DNA of 62,243 nucleotides from Saccharofermentans sp. (GTDB lineage: Bacteria; Bacillota; Clostridia; Saccharofermentanales; Saccharofermentanaceae). The stretch covers positions 1 through 62,243 of the forward strand of contig JAILDX010000021.1 of the NCBI GenBank assembly GCA_024688685.1. Reading direction: 5' to 3'. Under the pieces are notes generated by a model. It worked only from the letters and a program-made list of their open reading frames with translations. It did not search any database and was not told where the DNA came from. The position numbers and the translations under genes are program-made. Of the stretch, positions 14,257 through 22,491 are shown in pieces (the stretch's first letter is position 1; each line of letters begins with the position of its first letter).

Positions 14257-14967
14257 ATGAGAGTACTTGTTATACCGGATATTCACCTGAAGCCATGGAT
14301 CTTTGATCAGGCGATTGAGATTCTGGAGAGCGGCAAATGTGAGCGCGCGGTGTGCGTCGGTGATCTGGTGGATGACTGGGGGCACGAGAGCAATCTTGAG
14401 CTCTATGAGGAGACGCTGAAGAAGGCGATCGCCTTTGCCAAGAGGTACCCGGACACTTTGTGGTGTTACGGGAATCATGAGCTTGCATATATCTGGGGCA
14501 AGTACGAGCATTCGGGTTATTCGGAGGAGGCTGAGGGGCTCGTTTGCGAGTATTTGGGTATCCTTGATGAGACGGTGGCGCCGGGCAATCTGGCGGTGGT
14601 TCACCGAATTGATAATGTTATCTTCTCGCACGCAGGTATTATTAGGGAGTTTGTCGATTACTGGCTGCCAAACTACGGGGATGATGTTGACGCGGTGATC
14701 GCCGCGATAAATGAGAGCAGCGATAATATCCTGTGGGAGGGCACGAGCCCTCTGTGGACGAGGCCGCAGGACGGGTTCCGCAAGGCGGGCATTTTTGCGC
14801 CTGATTATCTGCAGGTGGTCGGTCACACGCCGGTGAGGTCTATTATGTCGCAGGGCAGTCTTTTGTCGACGGATACGTTCTCGACTTTCTCGAACGGAAG
14901 GCCGATCGGGAATGAGGAGATGTGCTGGGTCGATACGGTTACGAAGGACTGGGGGCTTGTTGAGTGA
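14257..14967 (+). CDS. Calcineurin-like metallophosphoesterase
   Basis: All five blocks of the family are present in 236 residues: IPDIHLKP (D-x-H, 7-14), CVGDLVDDWG (GD, about 34), WCYGNHELAY (GNHE, about 70), VIFSHAGI (H) and VVGHTPV (GHTP, near 190). These ligate two metal ions and would hydrolyse a phosphomonoester or diester; the substrate is unknown. The protein has no signal peptide and should be cytosolic. GGAAGAG precedes the ATG. Its stop overlaps the VanZ-like gene by 4 bases. Confidence 0.9.
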   Translation: MRVLVIPDIHLKPWIFDQAIEILESGKCERAVCVGDLVDDWGHESNLELYEETLKKAIAFAKRYPDTLWCYGNHELAYIWGKYEHSGYSEEAEGLVCEYLGILDETVAPGNLAVVHRIDNVIFSHAGIIREFVDYWLPNYGDDVDAVIAAINESSDNILWEGTSPLWTRPQDGFRKAGIFAPDYLQVVGHTPVRSIMSQGSLLSTDTFSTFSNGRPIGNEEMCWVDTVTKDWGLVE

Positions 14968-15500
14968 GGATTGTTACGTTCTTGGAACTGGAACTGATCT
15001 TTGCCGTTGTGTGGATTTTGTTCAGAGTTGTTGCGGCTCTGGTGACGCGCAAGTTTGATATTAAAAGAGAACTGCTGCTCCTGCTGATATATTTTAATCT
15101 GGCGGTGATCATAAGGTTCGTTTATTTTCCACTGGAAGAGCTCACTGACCTTGTTATTAGTGTGCATTTTTATCAGAAGCCGGCGATCAATCTTGTTCCG
15201 TTCGTGAACATTCTTGATTACAGGGCGGCGTCTTCCGCGGTTACGAATGTACTGGGCAATCTGCTCCTGTTTGTGCCGTTGGGAATATTGGTTCCTGTGT
15301 CGTTTAAGAAGTTTGATTCGTTTCCCAAAACAGTGCTCGCGGGATTTCTGATCTCGCTGGCGATCGAGCTGACGCAGCTGGTTACGCCGGGGAGAGTGAC
15401 TGATGTGGATGATCTGATAGTTAATACGCTGGGTGCGGCGGTTGGATACTTTATTTATGCGCTGGTGAAGAAAGCTTTCTGCGGTAAGTCTGCCGCGTAA
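14964..15500 (+). CDS. VanZ-like membrane protein
   Basis: The GTG at 14964 overlaps the preceding stop (GTGA). The 178-residue protein has about five membrane helices and the VanZ signature: INLVPFVNI, TNVLGNLLLFVPLGILVPV, AIELTQLVTPGRVTDVDDLI and NTLGAAVGYFIYAL. VanZ proteins modulate sensitivity to glycopeptides, but most family members have other, unknown roles in the envelope. A role with the lipoprotein upstream is possible. No resistance operon is nearby, so I would not infer antibiotic resistance. Confidence 0.85.
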   Translation: MRIVTFLELELIFAVVWILFRVVAALVTRKFDIKRELLLLLIYFNLAVIIRFVYFPLEELTDLVISVHFYQKPAINLVPFVNILDYRAASSAVTNVLGNLLLFVPLGILVPVSFKKFDSFPKTVLAGFLISLAIELTQLVTPGRVTDVDDLIVNTLGAAVGYFIYALVKKAFCGKSAA

Positions 15501-15736
15501 ATTTTTGCTCACGTACTCTTGTGCGCAGTGCGGGATATCATCCTTATATGTTTCGAGAATCATTTGTTACACAAAATGCGTTTGAAATCGATTTTTGTGT
15601 AACAGCTTGTGTAACAAAACCGGTTCCGCTACCGCCACCACCACCAACAACAACACCGCCATCACCACCTCCTCCGTCTCCGCCAATAGCCAACATAAAA
15701 GTGGACTGAAGCCGGTGAATGCCGTTGACGCTCCAT
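15501..15736. other. Spacer with GTTACACAAAA palindromes and a (CCN)n tract
   Basis: No gene accepted. GTTACACAAAA (15566-15576) pairs with TTTTGTGTAAC (15593-15603), and TTGTGTAACAAAA (15607-15619) repeats the word. From about 15628 to 15700 follows a CCN trinucleotide tract (ACC, GCC, TCC). A 62-codon frame through it would encode a Pro-rich peptide, which I do not trust. Confidence 0.5.
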
Positions 15737-15765
15737 TTGAGTTTTATATACTAATATGTTATAAT
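15737..15765 (+). promoter_or_regulatory. Promoter of the hydrogenase-maturation operon
   Basis: TTGAGT (15737-15742), 17-base spacer, TATAAT (15760-15765). It leaves a ~130-base transcribed leader before the first gene. Confidence 0.55.
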
Positions 15766-15810
15766 CCCCATACCTGATAAGAAGTTGACGGCATTTCAAT
15801 CGCCTGATAC

Positions 15811-15886
15811 TGACGGAAAGGGGATGCATATAATAACGATAACTATATTTACGTTTTTGCCGTTCCCTTTCCGGGACGGCATTTTT
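15811..15886 (+). promoter_or_regulatory. Candidate attenuator or riboswitch leader upstream of the hyd operon
   Basis: A terminator-like hairpin (TGCCGT 15858-15863 with ACGGCA 15876-15881, extended by CCC/GGG) ends in five T at 15882-15886. An upstream segment CGGAAAGGG (15814-15822) is complementary to CCCTTTCCG (15865-15873) in the hairpin loop and stem, so the two pairings exclude each other. That is the layout of transcription attenuation. No known riboswitch consensus is recognised. Confidence 0.55.
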
Positions 15887-15903
15887 AGTTACAGGAGGTC
15901 TTT

Positions 15904-16155
15904 ATGGACACACGTGTTGCAGTGATAAGCATAATCGTCGGCAAAAACGGAGATACCGAGAGCCTTAATGCGATCCTTCACGATTACGGTGATTTCATCA
16001 TCGGAAGAATGGGTATTCCTTACCGCAAAAGAGAGATCAACATCATCAGCGTTGTTCTCGATGCGCCCCAGGATGATATCGCAGCGCTTGCAGGCAAGAT
16101 AGGAAATCTGGCTGACGTTACAGTCAAGACAGCATATTCGAATGTTGCGGACTGA
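15904..16155 (+). CDS. TM1266-family iron-only hydrogenase system regulator
   Basis: The 83-residue protein matches the TM1266 family throughout: DTRVAVISIIVGKNGDTESL, then DYGDFIIGRMGIPYRKREIN and ISVVLDAPQDDIAALAGKIG. It has a ferredoxin-like ACT fold related to NikR C-terminal domains and is habitually encoded beside HydE/F/G, where a regulatory or ligand-sensing role is assumed but unproven. ACAGGAGG just upstream supports the ATG. Its end overlaps hydE by 14 bases, so translation is coupled. It lacks any DNA-binding domain, so direct DNA regulation is unlikely. Confidence 0.9.
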   Translation: MDTRVAVISIIVGKNGDTESLNAILHDYGDFIIGRMGIPYRKREINIISVVLDAPQDDIAALAGKIGNLADVTVKTAYSNVAD

Positions 16156-17191
16156 CGAACTGATACAAAAACTCTCTTCCACGGGTTCGCTTGAGGAGAA
16201 TGAATACGCACAACTGATCAAAGATTACAGCGAAGCAAACGCGGAAAAACTCAAAACTCTTGCAGACGCAAAACGCAGAGAAATATACGGAAACGAGATC
16301 TTCATAAGAGGTCTCATTGAGGTGTCAAACATCTGCAGAAACGACTGTATCTACTGCGGTATAAGAAGGAGCAACAGGAACTGCGACAGGTACCGGCTGA
16401 CTCCGGAAGAAATACTGGCTTGCGCAAACAGCGGTTATGAACTCGGTTTCAGGACTTTTGTTATGCAGGGCGGAGAAGATCCGTTTTTTACAGATGAAGT
16501 ACTGGAGAGCATCATAAAAGAGATCAAGTCGAGGCACCCTGACTGCGCGGTTACATTGTCGATGGGTGAGCGGAGTGATGAGAGTTATCAAAGGCTCTTT
16601 GATGCGGGCGCGGACAGGTATCTGCTGAGGCATGAGACAGCTTCAAAAGAGCACTACGGGAAGCTTCATCCGCAGGAGATGTCTTATGAGAACCGTATGA
16701 GATGTCTGAGGTCGCTCAGGCGGATCGGGTACCAGGTCGGATGCGGTTTCATGGTGGGCTCGCCGTACCAGACGGAGATCGAGATGGCGAAGGATCTGAA
16801 GTTCATTGAGGAGTTCAGACCGGATATGTGCGGAATAGGACCGTTCATTCCCCACAAGGATACCCCGTTTCGAGATGAGGAGGCGGGATCAGCGGAACTG
16901 ACGTGCTATCTGCTGAGCATCATAAGGCTGATCTACCCGCGCATCCTGCTGCCCGCAACGACAGCGCTCGGGACGGCGGACGGAATGGGAAGAGAGAAGG
17001 GCATACTGGCAGGCGCGAACGTCATTATGCCGAACCTGTCACCGGTTTCGGTGAGGAAGAAATATGAACTTTACGACAATAAGATCTGCACCGGCGAAGA
17101 GGCCGCGGAATGCGTTAATTGTCTTAAGGGCAGAATAACAAGAATAGGTTTTAAGATCGTCACCGACAGAGGCGACATCAGAAAGGAATAA
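16142..17191 (+). CDS. hydE: [FeFe]-hydrogenase H-cluster radical SAM maturase HydE
   Basis: HydE is a radical S-adenosylmethionine enzyme that acts on a sulfur-containing iron complex on the way to the 2Fe subcluster of [FeFe]-hydrogenase. The cluster motif CRNDCIYCG places C65, C69 and C72 in C-x3-C-x2-C spacing, followed by MQGGEDPFF (the GGE motif that contacts the SAM amino group) and a BATS-type C-terminal region. Length 349 is normal for the family. The ATG at 16142 lies inside the end of the TM1266-type gene. It is directly followed by hydG. Confidence 0.95.
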   Translation: MLRTDELIQKLSSTGSLEENEYAQLIKDYSEANAEKLKTLADAKRREIYGNEIFIRGLIEVSNICRNDCIYCGIRRSNRNCDRYRLTPEEILACANSGYELGFRTFVMQGGEDPFFTDEVLESIIKEIKSRHPDCAVTLSMGERSDESYQRLFDAGADRYLLRHETASKEHYGKLHPQEMSYENRMRCLRSLRRIGYQVGCGFMVGSPYQTEIEMAKDLKFIEEFRPDMCGIGPFIPHKDTPFRDEEAGSAELTCYLLSIIRLIYPRILLPATTALGTADGMGREKGILAGANVIMPNLSPVSVRKKYELYDNKICTGEEAAECVNCLKGRITRIGFKIVTDRGDIRKE

Positions 17192-17193
17192 AT

Positions 17194-18642
17194 ATGTACA
17201 AGTACGACCCCAAATCACTTTGCGCGGATGAGTTTATCAATGACGCGGAGATCCTCGCTACGCTTGAGTATGCGGAGGCAAATAAGAACAACGTTGAGCT
17301 GATCGATCAGATCCTCGACAAGGCAAGACCCGTAAAGGGCGAGAAGGGATATGTCTGCAAGGGACTCACACACCGCGAGGCGTCAGTTCTCCTTGCCTGC
17401 GAGATCCCCGAGAAGATCCAGGAGATCTACAAGATCGCCGAGGAGATCAAGATGGCGTATTATGGCAACCGTATCGTTATGTTCGCGCCGCTGTACCTCT
17501 CCAACTACTGCGTAAACGGCTGTCTCTACTGCCCTTACCATATGAAGAACAAGACGATCCCGCGTAAGAAACTGACGCAGGAAGAGGTCAGGGCGGAGGT
17601 CATCGCGCTCCAGGATATGGGTCACAAGCGTCTCGCGATCGAGGCCGGCGAGGACCCCGTAAACAACCCGATCGAGTACATTCTCGAGTGTATCAAGACG
17701 ATCTATTCCGTACACCACAAGAACGGCGACATCAGACGTGTCAACGTCAACATCGCGGCAACGACCGTCGAGAACTTCAAGAAGCTCAAGGATGCGGGCA
17801 TCGGAACATACATCCTCTTCCAGGAGACATACCACAAGGAGAGCTACCTGAAGCTCCACCCCACTGGCCCGAAACACGATTACAACTACCACACCGAGGC
17901 ACACGACCGCGCAATGGATGCGGGCATCGACGATGTCGGCCTTGGCGTTTTGTTTGGTCTCGAGCTCTATAAATACGAGTTCGCCGGCCTCCTCATGCAC
18001 GCAGAGCACCTCGAGGCAGTTCACGGCGTCGGCCCCCACACGATCAGCGTTCCCCGCGTCAAGAAGGCAGACGATATCGACCCTGACCAGTTCGACAACG
18101 GCATCGACGACGAGACTTTTGTCAAGATCACAGCGTGCATCAGACTCGCTGTTCCTTACACCGGTATGATCATCTCCACACGTGAGAATCAGGCTGTCAG
18201 AGAGAAGATGCTCAGAGTCGGCATCAGCCAGATCAGCGGCGGCTCCAGAACATCAGTCGGAGGCTACACAACAGAAGAGCGTCCCCACGATACGGAGCAG
18301 TTTGACGTATCCGACCAGAGAACTCTTGATGAGGTCGTTAAGTGGCTCATGGAGAACGATCACATTCCTTCATTCTGCACTGCATGCTACAGGGAAGGCA
18401 GAACGGGCGACAGGTTTATGGCACTCTGCAAGAGCGGCCAGATCCTCAACTGCTGCCACCCCAACGCGCTCATGACGCTTGCCGAGTATCTGGAAGATTA
18501 CGCTTCGGAGGAGACAAAAAAGCTCGGATATGAGATGATAGAGAGGGAGCTTAAGAGGATCCCCCGCGAGAAAGTAATGAATATTACGAAAGAGAATATC
18601 GAGCAGATAAGGAACTCGAACAGGAGAGATTTCAGGTTCTAA
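17194..18642 (+). CDS. hydG: [FeFe]-hydrogenase H-cluster radical SAM maturase HydG
   Basis: HydG cleaves tyrosine to give CO and cyanide, delivering an Fe(CO)2CN synthon for the H-cluster. The radical SAM motif CVNGCLYCPYH has C106, C110 and C113, followed by AIEAGEDP. The C-terminal auxiliary cluster motif is complete: CTACYREGRTG (C-x2-C) with the third Cys in LNCCHPNAL about 20 residues later. Length 482 is typical, related to ThiH. It starts two bases after the hydE stop. Codon use is richer in C and G at third positions than in neighbours, which suggests strong expression. Confidence 0.95.
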   Translation: MYKYDPKSLCADEFINDAEILATLEYAEANKNNVELIDQILDKARPVKGEKGYVCKGLTHREASVLLACEIPEKIQEIYKIAEEIKMAYYGNRIVMFAPLYLSNYCVNGCLYCPYHMKNKTIPRKKLTQEEVRAEVIALQDMGHKRLAIEAGEDPVNNPIEYILECIKTIYSVHHKNGDIRRVNVNIAATTVENFKKLKDAGIGTYILFQETYHKESYLKLHPTGPKHDYNYHTEAHDRAMDAGIDDVGLGVLFGLELYKYEFAGLLMHAEHLEAVHGVGPHTISVPRVKKADDIDPDQFDNGIDDETFVKITACIRLAVPYTGMIISTRENQAVREKMLRVGISQISGGSRTSVGGYTTEERPHDTEQFDVSDQRTLDEVVKWLMENDHIPSFCTACYREGRTGDRFMALCKSGQILNCCHPNALMTLAEYLEDYASEETKKLGYEMIERELKRIPREKVMNITKENIEQIRNSNRRDFRF

Positions 18643-18706
18643 GAGTTCCTTGAGCGCGCAAGCGTGATTTGACAGCGCGTCTGTGGAGACATAAAGGAGG
18701 CATACT

Positions 18707-19894
18707 ATGGGCCTGAATGATACACCGTCTTCGGAAAGAATACACATCGGTTTTTTTGGTAAGCGCAACGCGGGCAAATCGAGCCTGATGAACAGGGTTA
18801 CGGGACAGGAGATCTCCATAGTTTCCGAGATCAAGGGCACAACGACTGATCCGGTCACGAAAGCGATGGAGCTGCTTCCTTTGGGCCCCGTAGTGATGAT
18901 CGACACCCCCGGTCTTGACGATAACAGTGAGCTTGGCGATAAGCGCATTTCGCGCACGATGAGGATGCTCGATAAGATCGACATCGCCGTGCTGGTCGTC
19001 AGCGCCCTTGAGGGCATCAGCCCGGAGGATCAGGAGCTCATCAATATTTTCCAGAACCGCAAGGTTCCGTACATCATCGCGTACAACAAGTCGGACCTCC
19101 GCCACGGTGCGGGCGCCGCTTCCGGCAACTCCATTTTTGTCAGCGCGCTGACGGGCGAGAACGTGACCGAGCTCAAGGAGATGATCGCGTCGTTTGGCAA
19201 GGGCCTGCAGACGAGAAGTTTCCTCGTGTCCGATCTGCTGTCGGACGGCGACATGGTTGTTCTGGTCGTGCCGATCGACGAGTCCGCGCCCAAGGGCAGG
19301 CTCATCCTGCCGCAGCAGCAGGTCATGCGGGATATACTTGACCGCGGCTGTTCATTCGCGTGCTGCCAGCCGTCAGAGCTTTCTCTGACACTTAATTCGT
19401 TGGCCCGGCCGCCGCGTTTGGTGATTACTGATTCGCAGGCGTTTGAGGAGGTTGCGGCGATTGTTCCTCCTGATGTGGATTTAACGTCGTTTTCTATTTT
19501 GATGGCTCGTTATAAGGGCGATTTGGATCTGCTTACGTCTGGGGCGCGAAAGCTTTCTGAACTTAAGACCGGCGACCGCGTTCTTATTGCAGAGGGATGC
19601 ACGCATCACCGCCAGTGCAATGACATCGGCACGGTAAAATTGCCTAAGATGATACGCCAGTACACCGGCGCCGAGCCGCAGTTCTCGTTTATGTCGGGCG
19701 GCGATTTCCCGGGCGACCTCAGCAGCTATGATCTTATCGTTCATTGCGGCGCCTGCATGCTTAACGCGAAAGAAATGGATCACCGCATGAGCCTGGCCGT
19801 CGAGCAGGGCGTGCCGATAGTTAACTATGGCGTGGCGATCGCGCAGATGAAGGGGATTTTGGAGAGAAGTTTGAAGCCGCTGAAGGGCGAGTGA
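18707..19894 (+). CDS. hydF: [FeFe]-hydrogenase H-cluster maturation GTPase HydF
   Basis: HydF is the GTPase scaffold on which the 2Fe subcluster is assembled before transfer to HydA. The G domain has G1 GKRNAGKSS (about 14-22), a GTTTDP switch, G3 IDTPGLDD and G4 NKSD. The C-terminal cluster-binding part shows CTHHRQCND and HCGACML, the C-x-H and HCxxC ligands of its 4Fe-4S cluster. AAAGGAGG lies upstream. The 64-base gap to hydG is the largest in the operon. The structural hydrogenase is not in this window. Confidence 0.95.
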   Translation: MGLNDTPSSERIHIGFFGKRNAGKSSLMNRVTGQEISIVSEIKGTTTDPVTKAMELLPLGPVVMIDTPGLDDNSELGDKRISRTMRMLDKIDIAVLVVSALEGISPEDQELINIFQNRKVPYIIAYNKSDLRHGAGAASGNSIFVSALTGENVTELKEMIASFGKGLQTRSFLVSDLLSDGDMVVLVVPIDESAPKGRLILPQQQVMRDILDRGCSFACCQPSELSLTLNSLARPPRLVITDSQAFEEVAAIVPPDVDLTSFSILMARYKGDLDLLTSGARKLSELKTGDRVLIAEGCTHHRQCNDIGTVKLPKMIRQYTGAEPQFSFMSGGDFPGDLSSYDLIVHCGACMLNAKEMDHRMSLAVEQGVPIVNYGVAIAQMKGILERSLKPLKGE

Positions 19895-20372
19895 GGTTTT
19901 TGGCGGGTTGGCTGGTTGCTCGCGCTGCGGGTTGTTAGCGCTGCGGATTTTCCTGCTTCAGTCTGCAAAAGTGTACATGTAAATGCGTTTAGTCAGACAG
20001 TTACACAGAATAGTCTGTGTAACTGTCTGTGTTTTTGCGGTTTTATAGACAGTTTTGTAGACTGCACTTGCTTTGAACGCAGATGAAGCACCCGGCAAAG
20101 CAAACAACTTGCGCTTGCAGGGCTTTATTCTGTGTAAGTCTCTGTGTAAAATCGTTTACATTGAAAGTTTTTTAGAAATTGCAATGATAGTGGGCGCGGG
20201 GGCCCTGGGCTGGCGGCAATTGTCTGCAAAATTGTCTGACTTTATTTAAAAATCAGACAAAAAGTCAGACAATGGCGGGCGGAGCATGCTCACTGCGCTC
20301 TATCCGCAGACTAATTGTTTGACTAAGTGGACTTACTCTGCGCGTTAGTCTGCGCCGCCCCGCTCCATCAAA
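19895..20372. other. Palindrome-rich spacer between hydF and the Rrf2 gene
   Basis: No gene found. At least three foldbacks use the words GTCTG/CAGAC: 19994-20029 (perfect 16 bp), 20232-20273 (TTGTCTGACTTT with AAAGTCAGACAA) and 20306-20355 (GCAGACTAA with TTAGTCTGC). TCTGTGTAA also recurs at 20128-20150. The pattern resembles the 15560-15620 spacer. Confidence 0.5.
19994..20034 (+). terminator. Long hairpin, probable terminator of the hyd operon
   Basis: CAGACAGTTACACAGA (19994-20009) pairs perfectly with TCTGTGTAACTGTCTG (20014-20029) around ATAG, followed by TGTTTTTG. Confidence 0.6.
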
Positions 20373-20768
20373 TCAAATCAAATCGCTCAGCTTCTTCCCA
20401 TAAAAAAAGTCGTGTACCATCTCATCGTACTCCTGCCACATGGGTAAAGTCTCGCAGGATTTTTTGCGGGGGCACTTGAACTTTTTGTCGGCGAGGCAGA
20501 CGACGGAGGACATGGAGCCCTCCATCAGTTCGAGGATCTCGCCGACGGAGTATTTGTCGGGTTTGCGGCAGAGTTTGTAGCCGCCGCCTTTGCCGCTGGC
20601 GCCTTTGAGGAGGCCGCCGGCGACCATGTCTTTGACTATTATTTCGAGATACTTTTTGGAAATCTCCTGGCGCTCTGCGATATCCTTGAGAGGGATGTAT
20701 CCGCCGTCGCTGTTCTGTGCTATGTCTATCATTACGCGCAGGGCGTATCTTCCTTTTGTTGAGATCAT
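20373..20768 (-). CDS. iscR: Rrf2/IscR-family Fe-S-sensing transcription regulator
   Basis: The protein opens MISTKGRYALRVMIDIAQNS, the standard Rrf2 start, with a winged helix (PLKDIAERQEISKKYLE, then the wing GASGKGGGYKL). Three Cys in C-x7-C-x5-C (CLADKKFKCPRKKSC, about 91-105) are the likely 2Fe-2S ligands, as in IscR and CymR-like sensors. I choose the ATG at 20768 because GGAGG lies 8 bases upstream; the track's longer frame would add ten residues through that site. It is divergent from iscS and most likely represses iscS-iscU through the operator at 20825-20865. Confidence 0.88.
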   Translation of the reverse strand: MISTKGRYALRVMIDIAQNSDGGYIPLKDIAERQEISKKYLEIIVKDMVAGGLLKGASGKGGGYKLCRKPDKYSVGEILELMEGSMSSVVCLADKKFKCPRKKSCETLPMWQEYDEMVHDFFYGKKLSDLI

Positions 20769-20824
20769 TGTTTTGCCTCCGGGCTCGAAACCGAGCATTC
20801 AAACTTTCACCCATTATACCGCAG

Positions 20825-20878
20825 GGTTATAGGGTAAATCAATAACCTATTGACACAGTAGGTAAATGGCGTTAAAAT
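20825..20878 (+). promoter_or_regulatory. iscS promoter with overlapping Rrf2-type operator palindromes
   Basis: TTGACA (20850-20855), 17-base spacer, TAAAAT (20873-20878). ACCTA-N9-TAGGT (about 20845-20863) straddles the -35, and GGTTAT...ATAACC (20825-20847) lies just upstream. Both resemble Rrf2-family sites, and the position would let the divergent regulator block RNA polymerase. Confidence 0.6.
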
Positions 20879-20909
20879 GCCCGTAACAAAACTAAAGGAG
20901 ACCACAGCC

Positions 20910-22094
20910 TTGATTTACGCAGACAATGCAGCAACAACTAAAATAAGCGAAGAAGCGCTTAACACCTACATAAAGATCTCAAAAGAAGAATTCGGCAATC
21001 CTTCGAGCCTCTACACAGTCGGCCAGACGGCAAAGGAAGTGCTTGAACAGGCGAGGGAGGATGTAGCAGAAATAATCAACGCGGAGCCTAGGGAGATCAT
21101 TTTTACGTCGGGCGGAAGTGAGGCGGATAACCAGGCGATCATCTCCGCAGCGAAGATCGGGGAGAAGAACGGGAAGAAGCATATCGTGTCGACCGCTTTC
21201 GAGCACCATGCGGTTCTTCATACGCTGAAGAAACTGGAGAGCGAGGGGTTTGAGGTAACGCTGCTGGACGTGCATGAGAACGGGATTGTTTCGCCGGAGG
21301 AAGTTGAGAAGGCGATCGGGAATAATACTTGTCTTGTCACGATAATGTTCGCGAACAACGAGATCGGAACGATACAGCCGATAAAACAAATAGGTGCAAT
21401 TTGCAGAGAGCATAACGTGCTTTTCCACACTGACGCGGTGCAGGCAATCGGGCATCTGCCGATCGATGTTAAGGAGTATAACATCGACATGATGTCGGCT
21501 TCGGGACATAAGTTTCACGGGCCGAAGGGAACAGGTTTTCTTTACGTGAAAAAGGGGATAAAGATCGCTAATCTTATTGAGGGCGGTGCCCAGGAGAAGG
21601 GCAAGAGAGCCGGTACGGAGAATGTGCCTGGAATTGCGGCGATGGCAGTTGCGCTGAAGGCGGCAAACGGAGGAATAAAGGAGCATACGGATTCGCTTAA
21701 GGCGAAGAGAGACAGGCTGATCGAGGGCCTGTACGAGATCCCGCACAGCATCCTGAATGGTGATGCGGAGAGGAGACTGCCCGGGAACGTGAACTTCTGT
21801 TTCGAGGGAATCGAGGGTGAGTCGTTATTGCTGTTGCTAGATGATAAGGGCGTGGCGGCTTCGTCGGGAAGTGCGTGTACTTCGGGGTCGCTGGATCCGA
21901 GTCATGTGCTTTTGGCAATCGGCAGGGTGCACGATGTTGCGCACGGGTCGCTGAGGCTGTCGATCGAGGACGATATTACCGATGAGGATGTCGAGTATAT
22001 CATCAGGTCGGTGAAGGAAGTTGTTGAGTATCTGAGAGGCTTTTCGCCGGTCTGGAGAGATCTGGCTTCGGGCAAAAAGCAGTTCATTTTATAA
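20910..22094 (+). CDS. iscS: Cysteine desulfurase NifS/IscS
   Basis: A group I PLP-dependent cysteine desulfurase that supplies sulfane sulfur for Fe-S clusters and tRNA thiolation. IYADNAATTKIS at the N-terminus, SGGSEADNQAI, EHHAVLHTL, the PLP-lysine segment SASGHKFHGPKGTGF and the catalytic loop SSGSACTSGSLDPSHVL (C-x-S-G) are all intact. I use the TTG at 20910 with AAAGGAG at 20894-20900; an in-frame ATG at 20877 overlaps the -10 box and cannot be translated from this promoter. 394 residues is typical. Followed 10 bases later by iscU. Confidence 0.93.
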   Translation: MIYADNAATTKISEEALNTYIKISKEEFGNPSSLYTVGQTAKEVLEQAREDVAEIINAEPREIIFTSGGSEADNQAIISAAKIGEKNGKKHIVSTAFEHHAVLHTLKKLESEGFEVTLLDVHENGIVSPEEVEKAIGNNTCLVTIMFANNEIGTIQPIKQIGAICREHNVLFHTDAVQAIGHLPIDVKEYNIDMMSASGHKFHGPKGTGFLYVKKGIKIANLIEGGAQEKGKRAGTENVPGIAAMAVALKAANGGIKEHTDSLKAKRDRLIEGLYEIPHSILNGDAERRLPGNVNFCFEGIEGESLLLLLDDKGVAASSGSACTSGSLDPSHVLLAIGRVHDVAHGSLRLSIEDDITDEDVEYIIRSVKEVVEYLRGFSPVWRDLASGKKQFIL

Positions 22095-22104
22095 GGAGGA
22101 AAAT

Positions 22105-22491
22105 ATGGCATTATACAGCGAGAAAGTAATGGATCATTTCAGGAACCCGAGGAACGTCGGAGTCATTGAGGACGCTGACGGTGTGGGCGAGGTCGGCAAC
22201 GCAAAATGCGGTGACATAATGAAGATGTACCTCAAGATCGACGACGACATCATCACCGATGTTAAGTTCGAGACGTTCGGGTGCGGCAGCGCGATCGCAT
22301 CGAGTTCGATGGCGACGGAGCTTATTAAGGGCAAGCCCGTTGACGAGGCTCTGCAGCTTACGAACAAAGCTGTTGCGGAGGCGCTTGACGGACTGCCGGA
22401 TTACAAGATGCACTGTTCGGTCCTCGCCGAGGAAGCGATCAAGAATGCGCTCGACGACTATCACTCAAAGCAGGCATCTAAGAAAGAATAA
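22105..22491 (+). CDS. iscU: Fe-S cluster scaffold NifU/IscU
   Basis: The N-terminal-type scaffold on which IscS-derived sulfur and iron are joined. It shows EKVMDHFRNPRNVGVIEDAD, the ligand Cys in NAKCGDIM (Cys 35), FGCGSAIASSS (about Cys 60) and MHCSVLAEEA (about Cys 104), the three conserved cysteines. Length 128 is standard. AAGGAGG at 22092-22098 precedes the ATG. Its last 14 bases overlap the end of mnmA on the other strand. Confidence 0.93.
   Translation: MALYSEKVMDHFRNPRNVGVIEDADGVGEVGNAKCGDIMKMYLKIDDDIITDVKFETFGCGSAIASSSMATELIKGKPVDEALQLTNKAVAEALDGLPDYKMHCSVLAEEAIKNALDDYHSKQASKKE

Noticed and set aside
13561..14826. A 421-codon open frame on the minus strand
   Set aside because: It lies antisense to the lipoprotein and metallophosphoesterase genes, whose motifs are clear. 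Its product is Arg/Leu/Ile-rich without motifs, as expected of a shadow frame of GC-rich codons.
14964..15500. Glycopeptide resistance from the VanZ-like gene
   Set aside because: No vanHAX or vanRS genes are nearby, and VanZ-like proteins are common without resistance.
15521..15709. A 62-codon frame encoding a Pro-rich peptide
   Set aside because: The Pro tract comes from a low-complexity CCN stretch. There is no ribosome site and no other support.
20877..20909. ATG at 20877 as the iscS start
   Set aside because: It overlaps the -10 box, so the transcript would begin after it. The TTG at 20910 has a good ribosome site.
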